From the NCBI RefSeq assembly GCF_000633535.1, contig NZ_AYMR01000009.1, forward strand, positions 434,001-498,000: a DNA stretch of 64,000 nucleotides, given 5' to 3'. Below, in pieces: positions 8,401 to 20,708 of the stretch. A program made the position numbers and the translations under genes. The notes under the pieces are model-generated. The model was not told the origin of the DNA. It made no database searches and saw nothing but the letters and a program-made list of their open reading frames with translations. Position 1 is the stretch's first letter, and every line of letters begins with the position of its first letter. This stretch comes from Leifsonia aquatica H1aii. GTDB lineage: Bacteria > Actinomycetota > Actinomycetes > Actinomycetales > Microbacteriaceae.

Positions 8401-8579
8401 GGGTGCTCCCTCCGGAAGGCTCCGCGCGTGCGCCGCGCGGACATGGCCGAGTCTAGGCAGCCTCCGATCGTACCGCCAGGACTGTCGGGAATCGGACCTC
8501 CCGCGTTCCGTCGGGCGCGGGTAGTGTTGGCCCACACAGTCCGTCCGCGCACCCGGGCGACGGACGGATGGGGGTGTCG

Positions 8580-9185
8580 ATGAGGTTCTTCCCCGAGCGC
8601 GAACAGCGTCCTGTGGACAGCCGCGACCCGTCGCGGTACCGCGCCCCGCGCTGGTCGCGGCCGCCCGAGGACGAGCTGCCGCACGCGCTTCCCGAGACGG
8701 CCGTGCTCGGCACGACCGACAACCTGGCGCTGCTGCTCAGCGGGGTGCGGGCCTACTCGGACGGGGCGCTGTTCCTGGTCGAGTGGAGGCTGCGCCGCCT
8801 GCACGAGGACGATGCGACCTGGGCCGCTCTCGTGCGCCGGGTGGGCGGCCCGCGCCTTCCCGGGGAGCAGGAACTCGGGTCGCTCCGCCTCGGCGTCGAG
8901 CTGGCGGACGGGGAACGGCTCGTGGCCGACGGCGATTCGTGGTGGCTGCCCGGTGAGCTCACCGAGCCCGACCGGCACGTCCTGGGGATGGCGAACTGGA
9001 GCGGCGGAGGCAGCGACGAGACGCAGCTGTTCGCGGGGGAGCTGTGGCTGTGGCCGTTGCCGCCGGACGGGCCGTTGACCCTGGCCTGGGAATGGCCCGC
9101 GTTCGGGCTGACCGAGGGCACGCACGAGCTGTCGGGCGGCAGGATCCGCGCGGCGGCGGGGGAGGCCCGCCCGATCTGGAGTTGA
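8580..9185 (+). CDS. conserved hypothetical protein
   Basis: An unrecognised soluble protein of 201 residues (205 if begun at ATG 8568). It is rich in Trp and acidic residues. Notable stretches are GELWLWPLPPDGPLTLAWEW and a C-terminal GLTEGTHELSGG, suggesting a beta-sandwich. There is no signal peptide or membrane segment. ATG 8580 is preferred because GGGGGTG lies 5 nt upstream, but the earlier ATG cannot be excluded. It diverges from the hydrolase at 8400. Confidence 0.6.
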   Translation: MRFFPEREQRPVDSRDPSRYRAPRWSRPPEDELPHALPETAVLGTTDNLALLLSGVRAYSDGALFLVEWRLRRLHEDDATWAALVRRVGGPRLPGEQELGSLRLGVELADGERLVADGDSWWLPGELTEPDRHVLGMANWSGGGSDETQLFAGELWLWPLPPDGPLTLAWEWPAFGLTEGTHELSGGRIRAAAGEARPIWS

Positions 9186-9196
9186 CGGCCGGACGG

Positions 9197-9260
9197 CCTG
9201 ACGCCATCAAGCCCTGACGCCATCAAGCCCTGACGCCATCACACCCTGACGGCATCACAT
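9197..9260. repeat. four tandem copies of a 16-bp unit at a convergent junction
   Basis: CCTGACGCCATCAAGC occurs exactly at 9197-9212 and 9213-9228, then in variant form at 9229-9244 and 9245-9260 (ending CACAC and CACAT). The array starts 12 nt after the stop of the plus-strand hypothetical gene and ends 29 nt before the stop of the minus-strand surface-protein gene. It contains no coding sequence and no strong hairpin. Confidence 0.9.
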
Positions 9261-9288
9261 CCGGGCCGCCGGAAGTCCTGGCGTCCTG

Positions 9289-11229
9289 TCAGTCCCGGTG
9301 GAGGCGTGCCCGGCGACGGGCGGCGACCGCGGTCCCCGCACCCGCGAGCGTGAGCAGGGCCGCGAGTCCGAGGAGCGGTGAGGCGTCCGTCGAGCCGGTG
9401 TCGGCGAGGACGCCGGTCGTCGAGGTGCCCCCGCCCGACGGGGTCGGTGTCGGCGTCGGTGTCGGTGCCACCGGGACGGCCGTGAGCGCGAAGTCCGCAC
9501 CGGTGACGGCGTCGCCGGCGGCCGTGATCGTCACCGTCCGGGTGAGCGGACCGGAGGCCGTGTAGCCGTCCGGGACGGCGAGCGTGATCGTGTAGTCCCC
9601 GGGCGGGAGTCCGCCCAGGTCGTACTGACCGCCGTCCGCGGTGGTGAGGGTCGTTGGCGCGCCCGGGCCGGCGACGACGACCGTCGCCCCGTCGACCGGA
9701 CCGGTGTCGGCCGTGACGACGCCGGCGACGGAACCGGTCTTCGCCAGCGCGAAGTCGATGCCGGTGACGTCGTCCGTCGCGACGGTCGCGTCCCGCTCGG
9801 CGGGACCGCTGGCGATGTACCCGTCGGGAGCGGTGACGGTGACGGCGTACCCGCCTGCGTCGAGCCGGGGCAGCGTGTACGTGCCGTCGGCCCCGGTGAC
9901 GGCGCCCACCGTTCCGCTCGGGCCGACCGCGGTGATCACGGCGCCGGCCACCGGCCCGGCGGCGTCGGTGACCGTACCGCTGAGGCTCGGGTTCTCGCGC
10001 ACCTGGAAGTCGACGCCGAGGATCGGGGTCTCCGATCCGGACGGCACGGTGACCGGCTGTCCCGGGGTGACGACCGTGTAGCCCGCCGGGACGCCCGTGA
10101 CCTGCACCGTGTACGAGCCGACATCCGCGTGGTCGAACAGGTAGGAGCCGTCCGGGCCGGTGACCGTGGTCACTCCGGGTGCGAGCTGGACGGTCGCACC
10201 CGGGACGGGGTCGCCGTGGGTGTCGCGCACCGTGCCTCCCACGGCCACGGGAACGATGACGTGCATCGAGAAGTCCGCGACGGCGTCCGCGGAGGAGAGA
10301 TCGGCGGGCCGCGACCGCGGCGCGTCGGCGATCCAGCCGGACGGCGGTGTGATCGACACGGTGTAGCCGGCGCTCGCCTGGACGCCCGGGAAGGAGTACG
10401 TGCCGTTCGCGGCCGACGTGGTGGTGGCGACGACCCGGCCGTCGGCATCGGTGAGCGTCAGGGTCGCCCCGGCGGGACTGCTGGCGTCCGTCGTCGAGAC
10501 CGTGCCGGTGACATCACGGGCGAGGGAGGCGAACCAGGTCTGGTAGACGGGGGCGCCGGAGCGCTGCGTGTAGACGAACGTCAGGGTGGAGATGGGGGCG
10601 TTCGGCTCGAACCATCCCGCCGCGCCTGCCGTGTCCGTCGCGGCCGCGTTGCCGGTGAGGGTCTGCGTGGACGCGTCCCACGTCGGCACGTCCGTCGCCG
10701 ACCCCGTGCACGACGGCTTGCCGACGATGCCGGGGGCGCAGTAGTTGAATCCGCCGTTGTAGCCCAGCTGGGCGGCGGTGAGTGGCGTGCCGTCCGGGCC
10801 GATCGCGCGCACCTGGACCTTGTCCGCGTCGATGTCGCCGAGCACGAAGGTCCAGCCGGAGGTCGGCGTCGGTGCGGCGAACGCATACGTCGTCGTCGAC
10901 GGGGAGGCCGCGTTGTCCGCCTTGGGCCGCAGGTTGAGGTACGGGCGGTTCAGGCTCGAGCCGTACTTCGCACCGACAGGGGTTCCCTGAGCGAGCCAGG
11001 TGGACGATCCCGTGATCACACCGACACCGCCTCCTCCGCGCGAGTCCGTGGTCACGTCGGCCGTCATCGCCGGGGTGTTCGCCACCTGCACGGAGTACGA
11101 CGACGGACCTGTCGCCGTCCATCCCGCCCACAGGCCGGTGGTCGCGGCGGTGGCCGGAGCGGCCGAGGCGAGCGGCAGCAGGGTGAGGGCGGCGATGGCT
11201 GTGAGGACGATCGGCAGGCGAGAGCGCAC
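9289..11229 (-). CDS. LAxTG-anchored surface protein with carboxypeptidase-regulatory-like (Cna-B type) repeats
   Basis: A 646-residue exported protein. GTG at 11229 opens a clean signal peptide (Arg-rich start, hydrophobic core, ASAAPATAA cleavage area). An N-terminal beta domain of about 240 residues follows. Then come four repeats of about 85 residues, each with GATV/GAVITAVG, a DGxYxL/F motif and a G-Y-V-S/T-PxGY strand, as in carboxypeptidase-regulatory and Cna-B domains. A PTPTPTPTPSGGG spacer leads to LADTG, a hydrophobic segment and RRRARLHRD, the sorting signal used by class E sortases. Likely an adhesin or cell-surface stalk. No sortase gene is adjacent. An in-frame extension to 11370 is rejected because it precedes the signal peptide and overlaps the neighbour. 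Confidence 0.85.
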   Translation of the reverse strand: MRSRLPIVLTAIAALTLLPLASAAPATAATTGLWAGWTATGPSSYSVQVANTPAMTADVTTDSRGGGGVGVITGSSTWLAQGTPVGAKYGSSLNRPYLNLRPKADNAASPSTTTYAFAAPTPTSGWTFVLGDIDADKVQVRAIGPDGTPLTAAQLGYNGGFNYCAPGIVGKPSCTGSATDVPTWDASTQTLTGNAAATDTAGAAGWFEPNAPISTLTFVYTQRSGAPVYQTWFASLARDVTGTVSTTDASSPAGATLTLTDADGRVVATTTSAANGTYSFPGVQASAGYTVSITPPSGWIADAPRSRPADLSSADAVADFSMHVIVPVAVGGTVRDTHGDPVPGATVQLAPGVTTVTGPDGSYLFDHADVGSYTVQVTGVPAGYTVVTPGQPVTVPSGSETPILGVDFQVRENPSLSGTVTDAAGPVAGAVITAVGPSGTVGAVTGADGTYTLPRLDAGGYAVTVTAPDGYIASGPAERDATVATDDVTGIDFALAKTGSVAGVVTADTGPVDGATVVVAGPGAPTTLTTADGGQYDLGGLPPGDYTITLAVPDGYTASGPLTRTVTITAAGDAVTGADFALTAVPVAPTPTPTPTPSGGGTSTTGVLADTGSTDASPLLGLAALLTLAGAGTAVAARRRARLHRD

Positions 11230-11282
11230 GACGCGACGGTACGCCCGGCCGCGAGGGCTGTCCAGATGGCCCAGGGACGACC

Positions 11283-11480
11283 TCAGCGGCCGTGACGGCG
11301 CCGGATCCCGAACCCGAGGAGCACTGCCCCGCCGATCGCCACGATCACACCGGCCCCGCGGACCAGCCACTGGACCTGGCCGGTCGCCGCGTCCACGAGC
11401 AGCGGCACGGCCAGGCCGAGGGCGATCAGCGCGATGCCCGCGATGAAGAACCAGGGGGAGCCGTTCGTGCGTTCGACCAT
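11283..11480 (-). CDS. small two-segment membrane protein
   Basis: A 65-residue protein with two hydrophobic stretches, FFIAGIALIALGLAVPLLV (about residues 11-29) and VIVAIGGAVLLGFGI (about 45-59). A basic tail RRRHGR follows. It lies 53 bp upstream of the surface-protein gene on the same strand and could be co-transcribed with it. Small proteins of this type are common in actinomycetes and lack assigned functions. Confidence 0.65.
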   Translation of the reverse strand: MVERTNGSPWFFIAGIALIALGLAVPLLVDAATGQVQWLVRGAGVIVAIGGAVLLGFGIRRRHGR

Positions 11481-11518
11481 CCCCTCAGCCTACCGAGCGG
11501 GCGGCCCGTGCACCCGCC

Positions 11519-12888
11519 TCAGGCGCTCCGGGCCGCTCGCGTGCGCCGGGTGAGCGGGGCGCGCAGCCCCAGGTTCTCGCGCAGGGTGGCCCCGGCGTAC
11601 TCCGTCGGATAGATGCCGCGCTCCTGCAGCTCCGGCACGAGCAGGTCGACGATGTCGTCGAGCCCCGAGGGGATGAGCCACGGGGTGATGTTGAACCCGT
11701 CGACCACCCCGGCGTCCGCGTAGCGCTGGAGCGTCGCCGCCACGGTTCCGGCGCTGCCCACGAAGCCCCGGGTCGAGTTCAACGCGATGACCAGCTCGCG
11801 GATGGACAGTCCCTCCGCCTCGGACCGCGCGCGCCAGGCGTCCGCGGTCGTCTTCGCCTGCGCCGCACGGAAGGCCGTCCCACGGGTCTCGCCCGTCGTC
11901 TCCTGCACCGGATCGAACGCCGGGAGCGGACCGTCCGGGTCGAGCGAGGAGAGGTCGGTGCCCCAGATGTTCTCGATGAAGGCGATCGCGGTCTGCGGCG
12001 AGATCTGGGCGCGACGCAGCCAGCGGGCCTTCTCCTCGGCCTCGGCGTCGGTGTCCGCGATGACGAACTCCTGGCCGGGGAAGATCTTCAGGTCGTCCGC
12101 CGGTCGCCCGGCACGCAGGGTGCGCTGCCGGATGTCGTCCGCGAACGCCGCCGCGTCGTCGAAGGCGCTGTGGGCGGAGAAGATCACGTCGGCCTGACGG
12201 GCCGCGAAGTCGCGGCCGTCGGGGGAGTCCCCGGCCTGGAACAGGACGGGGTGGCCTTGCGGGCTGCGGGGGAGGCGAGACACGGCCGCGGCCGTGTAGT
12301 GCAGGGTGCGCACCTCGGCGCCTCCGTCGCCGGTGCCGCGGCCGGCACGTGACCAGGCCGCCGCGTCCGACGTCTCGGCGATCTCGTCCTCCCACGCGTC
12401 CCAGAGCGCCTTGGCCGCCACGACGACAGCCTCGGCGTGGGTGTACCGGTCGGCGTGGTCGAGATAGCCGCCGCGACGGAAGTTCGCCCCCGTCCAGGCG
12501 TTGTCGGTGGTGACGATGTTCCACGCCGCCCGTCCGCCCGACAGCAGATCGAGGGTGTTCAACCGATGCGCCAGGTCGAACGGGTCGTTGTACGTCGTGT
12601 TCTGGGTGGCGACGAGCCCGATCCGGCTGGTCACCGCGGCCAGCGCGGCGAGCTGGGTCTGGGCGTCCGGGCGTCCCGCGACATCGAGCTGGTGCAGCTG
12701 CCCCAGGTGCTCGCGCAGACGCAGGCCCTCGCCGAGGAAGAACGCCGAGAACAGGCCGCGCTCGGCGGTCTGTGCGACGCGCCGGAAGCTCTCGAAGTCG
12801 ATCTGCGACCCGCTGGCCGGATCGGACCACACGGTGCTGAAGTTGACGCCCTGGAAGAAGACGCCGAAGCGGAGGACGGTGGGGGCGG

Positions 12889-12892
<4 letters not shown>
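11519..12892 (-). CDS. LLM-class flavin-dependent monooxygenase (NtaA/SnaA/DszA type)
   Basis: A 457-residue luciferase-like monooxygenase of the NtaA/SnaA/DszA branch. The N-terminus LRFGVFFQGVNFS, the family signature SGGRAAWNIVTT, NFRRGGYLDHADRY and PVLFQAGDSPDGRDFAA are all characteristic. Such enzymes use FMNH2 from a separate reductase and oxidise chelators, sulfones, sulfides or sulfonates. The start ATG overlaps the stop of the second LLM gene (ATGA), so the pair is co-translated. No flavin reductase is adjacent. Related enzymes attack S-modified cysteines in Bacillus, and the neighbouring transporter and acetyltransferase make an organosulfur substrate plausible. Confidence 0.92.
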
Positions 12893-16690
<3,798 letters not shown>

Positions 16691-16700
16691 CCACGCGGTC

Positions 16701-16788
16701 GCCAACGGAGGAGATCCCGGCACATCCGTGCGGGAACTCCTCCGTTGCCGGCCTCTGGGCCGTGAGTCTCGCGTGATCTCCTCCGTTG
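16701..16788. repeat. three-armed inverted-repeat cluster at a convergent junction
   Basis: The first arm (16701-16719, GCCAACGGAGGAGATCCCG) pairs with a second arm at 16731-16749 at 17 of 19 positions across an 11-nt loop. A third arm, GATCTCCTCCGTTG (16775-16788), is the exact complement of 16703-16716. The first arm can therefore form two alternative hairpins. The cluster lies between the stops of sufU and a minus-strand gene. A bidirectional terminator or a dispersed palindromic repeat are both possible. Confidence 0.85.
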
Positions 16789-16797
16789 CCCGCAGTG

Positions 16798-17079
16798 CTA
16801 CGGGACGGGCGCGAGGTCGACCTCGTCGGCGATGGCCTCCAAGGCCGAGGGGAGCGACGGGAACGTGGTGCCGTAGATGAGTCCGGACGGGCCGGCCGCC
16901 GTCCAGGCGGCGGTGCCGCGCTCGACGGTGCCGACGAGGTAGCGCTTGTGGCCGCCGAGCACCTGGCGCTGCGCGATGGGCAGCGTGAGCGGGAACGCGT
17001 ACACGTCGCCCTGGGGGCTGACCACCAGCTCCCACCGGGCCCTGCCGGGATTGAATTTACTCGTGAAGATGCGCGACAT
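16798..17079 (-). CDS. hypothetical protein
   Basis: A 93-residue protein with no recognised domain. It starts with SRIFTSKFNPGRARWELVVS, continues with a beta-rich middle (DVYAFPLTLPIAQRQVLGG, YLVGTVERG) and ends in an acidic helix (LEAIADEVDL). It has no signal peptide or membrane segment. It lies downstream of the ABC transporter operon's direction of travel in reverse order and may be an independent gene. Coding is supported by codon periodicity and a sensible composition only. Confidence 0.5.
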   Translation of the reverse strand: MSRIFTSKFNPGRARWELVVSPQGDVYAFPLTLPIAQRQVLGGHKRYLVGTVERGTAAWTAAGPSGLIYGTTFPSLPSALEAIADEVDLAPVP

Positions 17080-17140
17080 GATCGCTCGTTTCTACCCTCC
17101 TGACGGGTGCGGCCGCCATGTTCATGACGACCTGTTGCGA

Positions 17141-17183
17141 ACGGCCCGTCCGCCCGGCGCGATGGCCGGGGCGAGCGGGCCGT
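17141..17183. terminator. hairpin downstream of the ABC transporter operon
   Basis: ACGGCCCG (17141-17148) pairs exactly with CGGGCCGT (17176-17183), and an additional GC-rich stem is possible in the loop. It begins 10 nt after the stop of the substrate-binding protein on the minus strand. There is no T-run, as is usual in this GC-rich genome, so the terminator call is tentative. Confidence 0.45.
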
Positions 17184-17192
17184 CCGCGGTGC

Positions 17193-18212
17193 TCACTCGT
17201 TGCTGAGCGGCAGGCCGGCCGGGTTGACCTCGGAGGTCTCCACGGACTCGTTCGTGAGGTTGTACGCCTTCAGCACCGCCGCATACTGACCGTGCTCGAT
17301 CAGGTAGTTGAAGGCTGCGGCGACGGGCTCGGCGAGGCCGCTGCCCTTCTTGGAGGTGGCGGCGATCAGACCCTTGACGGTCTCGCCGGCGCCGGAGAAG
17401 GTGCCGGCCGTGCGGATCGGGTTTGCGGTCTTCGCGGACTGCGTCTCCTGGTAGGCGACGCCGGGGTTGGGGGAGAAGTAGGCGTCGATCTTGCCCGAGT
17501 TGAGCGCCAGGTAGACGGCGTTGGTGTCCGGGTAGTACTTCACGTCGAGGGTCTTGCCCTCGGCCTGGAGCTTCTGCTGCCATTCCAGCAGGATCTTCTC
17601 CTGGTTCGTCCCGCGGTCGGTCGCGACGGTCAGACCCGCGAGGTTCTGGTAGTCGCCGTCGAACTCCCACGTGTTCTTCTTCAGCACGGCGAACGCGAGG
17701 ATGTCCTGCCGGTAGGAGGCGAAGTCGTACTTCTGCTTGCGCTCCTCGGTCACCGTGATGTTCGAGAAGCCGGTGTCGATCGTGCCGTTGTCGATGCCGA
17801 TGAACAGGTTCTGCCAGGTGGCGTTCTTGAACTCCGGCTTCAGGCCGAGCACCTTCGCGACCAGGCGCGCCAGGTCGGGGTCGGTGCCGGTGTAGGTCTT
17901 CTGATCGTCGCCGACATAGGTGATGGGCGGGAAGCCGGAGGGGAGCGCTCCGAGGCCGACGACCAGCGTGCCGCTCTTCTTCACGCTCTCGGGGAGCGTG
18001 TCCCGGATGCTGTCGACCTGCTTCACCTCGACGGTGCTCTCGGTGGCGACCCCGTTCGAGTGGGCGCCGATGGTGACGGTGTCGGATCCGCCGCTCGTGC
18101 TGCTCGCCGACGCCTGTCCGGAGCAGGCCGCGAGGGAGGCGACGAGGGCGGTGGCGACGAGCGCGGCGGACACGACGGTCCGTCGGCGACGCCGGGGGAG
18201 GTGCTGTGACAT
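17193..18212 (-). CDS. polar amino-acid-type ABC transporter substrate-binding lipoprotein
   Basis: A 339-residue family 3 solute-binding protein. A twin basic start and hydrophobic core end in the lipobox SLAAC, with the lipidated Cys at residue 30. The mature part has KSGTLVVGLGALPSGFPPITYV, YTGTDPDLARLVAKVLG, and the TVTEERKQKYDFASYRQD segment typical of cystine/polar amino acid receptors. It is the last gene of an operon GNAT-permease-ATPase-receptor. The substrate is likely an amino acid or its S-substituted derivative, given the sulfur-linked genes around it. That is inference. Confidence 0.9.
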   Translation of the reverse strand: MSQHLPRRRRRTVVSAALVATALVASLAACSGQASASSTSGGSDTVTIGAHSNGVATESTVEVKQVDSIRDTLPESVKKSGTLVVGLGALPSGFPPITYVGDDQKTYTGTDPDLARLVAKVLGLKPEFKNATWQNLFIGIDNGTIDTGFSNITVTEERKQKYDFASYRQDILAFAVLKKNTWEFDGDYQNLAGLTVATDRGTNQEKILLEWQQKLQAEGKTLDVKYYPDTNAVYLALNSGKIDAYFSPNPGVAYQETQSAKTANPIRTAGTFSGAGETVKGLIAATSKKGSGLAEPVAAAFNYLIEHGQYAAVLKAYNLTNESVETSEVNPAGLPLSNE

Positions 18213-18257
18213 GGGATCTCCTGGGGTGTGCGGGTGGTGCGTCGGGCGGGTGGATGT

Positions 18258-19016
18258 TCAGAGCACGCGGCTCAGGAACTCTCTGGTGCGCTTCTCGCGC
18301 GGGGCGTCGAGCACCTCGGCCGGGGTGCCCTGCTCGACCACGAGTCCTTCGTCGAGGAAGACGACGCGGTCGGCGACCTCCCGGGCGAAGCCGATCTCGT
18401 GGGTGACGACGACGAGGGTCGCTCCGCTGCCGGCGAGGGAGCGGATGACCGCGAGCACCTCGCCGACGAGCTCCGGATCGAGTGCGCTGGTCGGCTCGTC
18501 GAAGAGCAGGACGTCGGGCTCCAGCGCGAGGGCGCGGGCGATGGCGACGCGCTGCTGCTGACCGCCGGAGAGCTGGCGGGGGTAGGCCGAGGCCTTCTCG
18601 GCGAGTCCGACACGCTCCAGCAGCGTGCGCGCACGCTCCCGGGCGGCGACCGGTGCCAGACCGTGCGCGATCGGTGCCTCGGTCACGTTCTCGAGGATCG
18701 TCAGGTGAGGAAAGAGGTTGAAGTTCTGGAAGACGAAGCCGATCCGGGCGCGCTGGGCGAGGATGCGGCGCTCGCTGAGCTCCTTCAACCGGCCGCGGTG
18801 CACGGTCACGCCGATCAGCTCGCCGCCGACGACGACGTAGCCCTCGTCGAGCGGCTCGAGATGGTTGATGGCGCGCAGGAGCGTCGACTTGCCCGATCCG
18901 GAAGGCCCGAGGATCACGGTCACGGTGCCGGCCTCGATCGTCAGATCGATGCCGCGCAGCACCGGGCGGTCGCCGAACGCCTTGGTCGCGTTGGCGATCT
19001 CGATGCCGGCGCTCAC
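18258..19016 (-). CDS. amino acid ABC transporter ATP-binding protein
   Basis: A 252-residue ABC ATPase. Walker A is GPSGSGKST, the Q-loop [12 protein letters not shown], the signature LSGGQQQR, Walker [13 protein letters not shown] and the switch His in VVVTHE. The sequence is the polar amino-acid (GlnQ/HisP) type. The GTG start overlaps the permease stop by 4 nt, so it is translationally coupled to it. It powers import of the ligand bound by the downstream receptor. Confidence 0.95.
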   Translation of the reverse strand: MSAGIEIANATKAFGDRPVLRGIDLTIEAGTVTVILGPSGSGKSTLLRAINHLEPLDEGYVVVGGELIGVTVHRGRLKELSERRILAQRARIGFVFQNFNLFPHLTILENVTEAPIAHGLAPVAARERARTLLERVGLAEKASAYPRQLSGGQQQRVAIARALALEPDVLLFDEPTSALDPELVGEVLAVIRSLAGSGATLVVVTHEIGFAREVADRVVFLDEGLVVEQGTPAEVLDAPREKRTREFLSRVL

Positions 19017-20038
19017 AGCGCACCGTCCAGGCGGTTGTTCTCCCGGCCGCGCACCCAGAGCCGCACCCGCTGGAAGGGGGTCGGCGGGAGGGCGCGCACC
19101 GAGCCGCGCGCGTAGTAGCGCTCGATGTAGTACTGGATGGTCGAGACGATGCTGGTGAGCACGAGATACCAGATGGTGGCGACGACCAGGAGGGGGATGA
19201 TGTCGCCGGGGTTCGTGCTCCCGATGCTCTGCACCACCCCGAACAGGTCGAGCAGCGAGACGTAGAACAGCAGCGAGCTCGCCTTCAGCAGCCCGATGAT
19301 CTGGTTCACATAGGCGGGGACGATCGACCGCAAGGCCTGGGGCAGGATCACCCGGCGGAACTGCCGCCCGCGGGAGAGGCCGAGAGCCTTGGCCGCCTCC
19401 TGCTGACCGGGGTCGACGGCGAGCACCCCGGCGCGCACGACCTCGGACGCGTAGGCGATCTCGCTCAGGCTCAACCCGATCACGCCCAGCGTGAGGTCGG
19501 AGAGCACGGTCACCGTCGGCACCGTCAGCTGCGGACCGAACGGGACCCCGACCCCGATCGACGGGTACAGGCTGCCCAGGTTGTACAGGAAGATCAGCAC
19601 CAGGATGAGCGGCACCGACCGGAACAGCCACACGTACAGCCAGCTCACCGAGCGCAGCACCGGGTTCGGCGACAACCGCCCGAGCGCGACCACGACGCCG
19701 CCGACGAAGCTCACCACCGCGCTGATCGCCGTCGCCGTCAGGGTGAGCTGCAGTCCGGTCAGGATCGCCGGGCTGAACAGCCAGGTGCCGACCTTCGCCC
19801 ACTCCCAGGACGGGTTCGTGAACAGCGACTGGCCGGCGTTCAGGAGCAGCAGCAGCACGACCGCCGCGCCCAGCCAGCGGCCGGGGTGGCGCAGCGCGAG
19901 CACGGGCCGGTCTGCGAGACGACGCAGTTCGTCGGCGCTCGGCAAGGGTGCCGCCCCGGTGCCCCGGATGGTCGCGGGCGGCGCGGCGCTCGTGGACGCC
20001 CCGGCGGTCTCGGCCGGCGCCGTCGTCGTCGCGCTCAT
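19013..20038 (-). CDS. amino acid ABC transporter permease
   Basis: A 341-residue HisM/GlnP-type permease. An N-terminal cytosolic extension of about 50 residues rich in Ala/Thr precedes the first membrane span ([18 protein letters not shown]). About five more spans follow. The EAA loop that contacts the ATPase reads [22 protein letters not shown]. The ATG overlaps the GNAT stop by 4 nt. Only one permease is encoded, so it probably works as a homodimer. Confidence 0.93.
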   Translation of the reverse strand: MSATTTAPAETAGASTSAAPPATIRGTGAAPLPSADELRRLADRPVLALRHPGRWLGAAVVLLLLLNAGQSLFTNPSWEWAKVGTWLFSPAILTGLQLTLTATAISAVVSFVGGVVVALGRLSPNPVLRSVSWLYVWLFRSVPLILVLIFLYNLGSLYPSIGVGVPFGPQLTVPTVTVLSDLTLGVIGLSLSEIAYASEVVRAGVLAVDPGQQEAAKALGLSRGRQFRRVILPQALRSIVPAYVNQIIGLLKASSLLFYVSLLDLFGVVQSIGSTNPGDIIPLLVVATIWYLVLTSIVSTIQYYIERYYARGSVRALPPTPFQRVRLWVRGRENNRLDGAL

Positions 20039-20553
20039 CGTCGCACCGCCGCGGGGGTGTGCAGGGTCTTCTCGAACGGGTGGATGCCGACCTCCTCGGC
20101 GCTCAGCGCGGTGTCGTACAGCGGGGTGTACCCCGCCGCCAGATACAGCGCCTTCGCCTCCGGCTGCCGCGGGCCCGTCGTCAGGTACACCCGCGTGTAG
20201 CCGCGCCGCACGGCCTCGGACTCCAGCTCGGCCACCACTCGGCGGGCGAGCCCCTCGCGGCGATGGGATGCGCTGGTCCAGATGCGCTTGAGTTCGGCGG
20301 TCCGCTCGTCGTAGCGCTTGAACGCGCCTCCCGCGATCGGCGCTCCGGCGCGCAGCAGGAGCACGAACGCTCCGTGCGGCACCGCGAAGTCCTCGGCGGG
20401 GTAGCGGCTCAGCTCCACCGAGGCGCGCTCGCCGAAGAAATCTCCGTAGCGGGTGTCGTACTCGAGCTCGAGCTCGGCGAGCAGCGGGCGGGCCAGCTCG
20501 TCGGTGGCGTCGACGTAGCGGAACTCGTCGGCGAGGACGGGGGATGCGGGCAT
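20035..20553 (-). CDS. GNAT-family N-acetyltransferase
   Basis: A 172-residue GNAT. The acetyl-CoA pyrophosphate loop reads RREGLARRV, preceded by strand [11 protein letters not shown] and followed by [27 protein letters not shown]. It is the first gene of the ABC transporter operon and overlaps the permease. In the Bacillus S-substituted-cysteine salvage routes, a GNAT acetylates the imported amino acid before monooxygenase attack. This operon has the same combination, so an amino-group substrate is plausible. Confidence 0.9.
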   Translation of the reverse strand: MPASPVLADEFRYVDATDELARPLLAELELEYDTRYGDFFGERASVELSRYPAEDFAVPHGAFVLLLRAGAPIAGGAFKRYDERTAELKRIWTSASHRREGLARRVVAELESEAVRRGYTRVYLTTGPRQPEAKALYLAAGYTPLYDTALSAEEVGIHPFEKTLHTPAAVRR

Positions 20554-20608
20554 CGGCGGGCCTCCAATCGGATGGGAGCGGAAGGGATGCCGATGACCGT
20601 ACGGGCGC

Positions 20609-20661
20609 CCGTCAAGCGGGCGGGAGCTCCCGTTACGGATTGCGACGCGGCCGTCACACGG
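20609..20661. promoter_or_regulatory. two CCGTCANRCGG operator candidates in the GNAT / FAD-protein divergent promoter
   Basis: CCGTCAAGCGG (20609-20619, inside the 15-bp near-palindrome 20607-20621) and CCGTCACACGG (20651-20661) match the site upstream of sufS. They are 42 nt centre to centre, about four helical turns, in a 155-bp divergent intergenic region. The spacing and the sharing between both divergent promoters of the locus suggest a common regulator. Confidence 0.55.
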
Positions 20662-20708
20662 CGCAACGGGGGCTTGGTGAACGCGTCCCGGCGGGCGACG
20701 CTGCTCGG

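Noticed and set aside
9289-11370. Surface protein starting at 11370
   Set aside because: The added 47 residues are Arg-rich, overlap the small membrane protein gene and bury the signal peptide. GTG 11229 is a better start.
16691-16700. sufBCD or other Fe-S genes next to sufSU
   Set aside because: None are present in the window; the neighbours are a hypothetical gene and an ABC transporter on the other strand.
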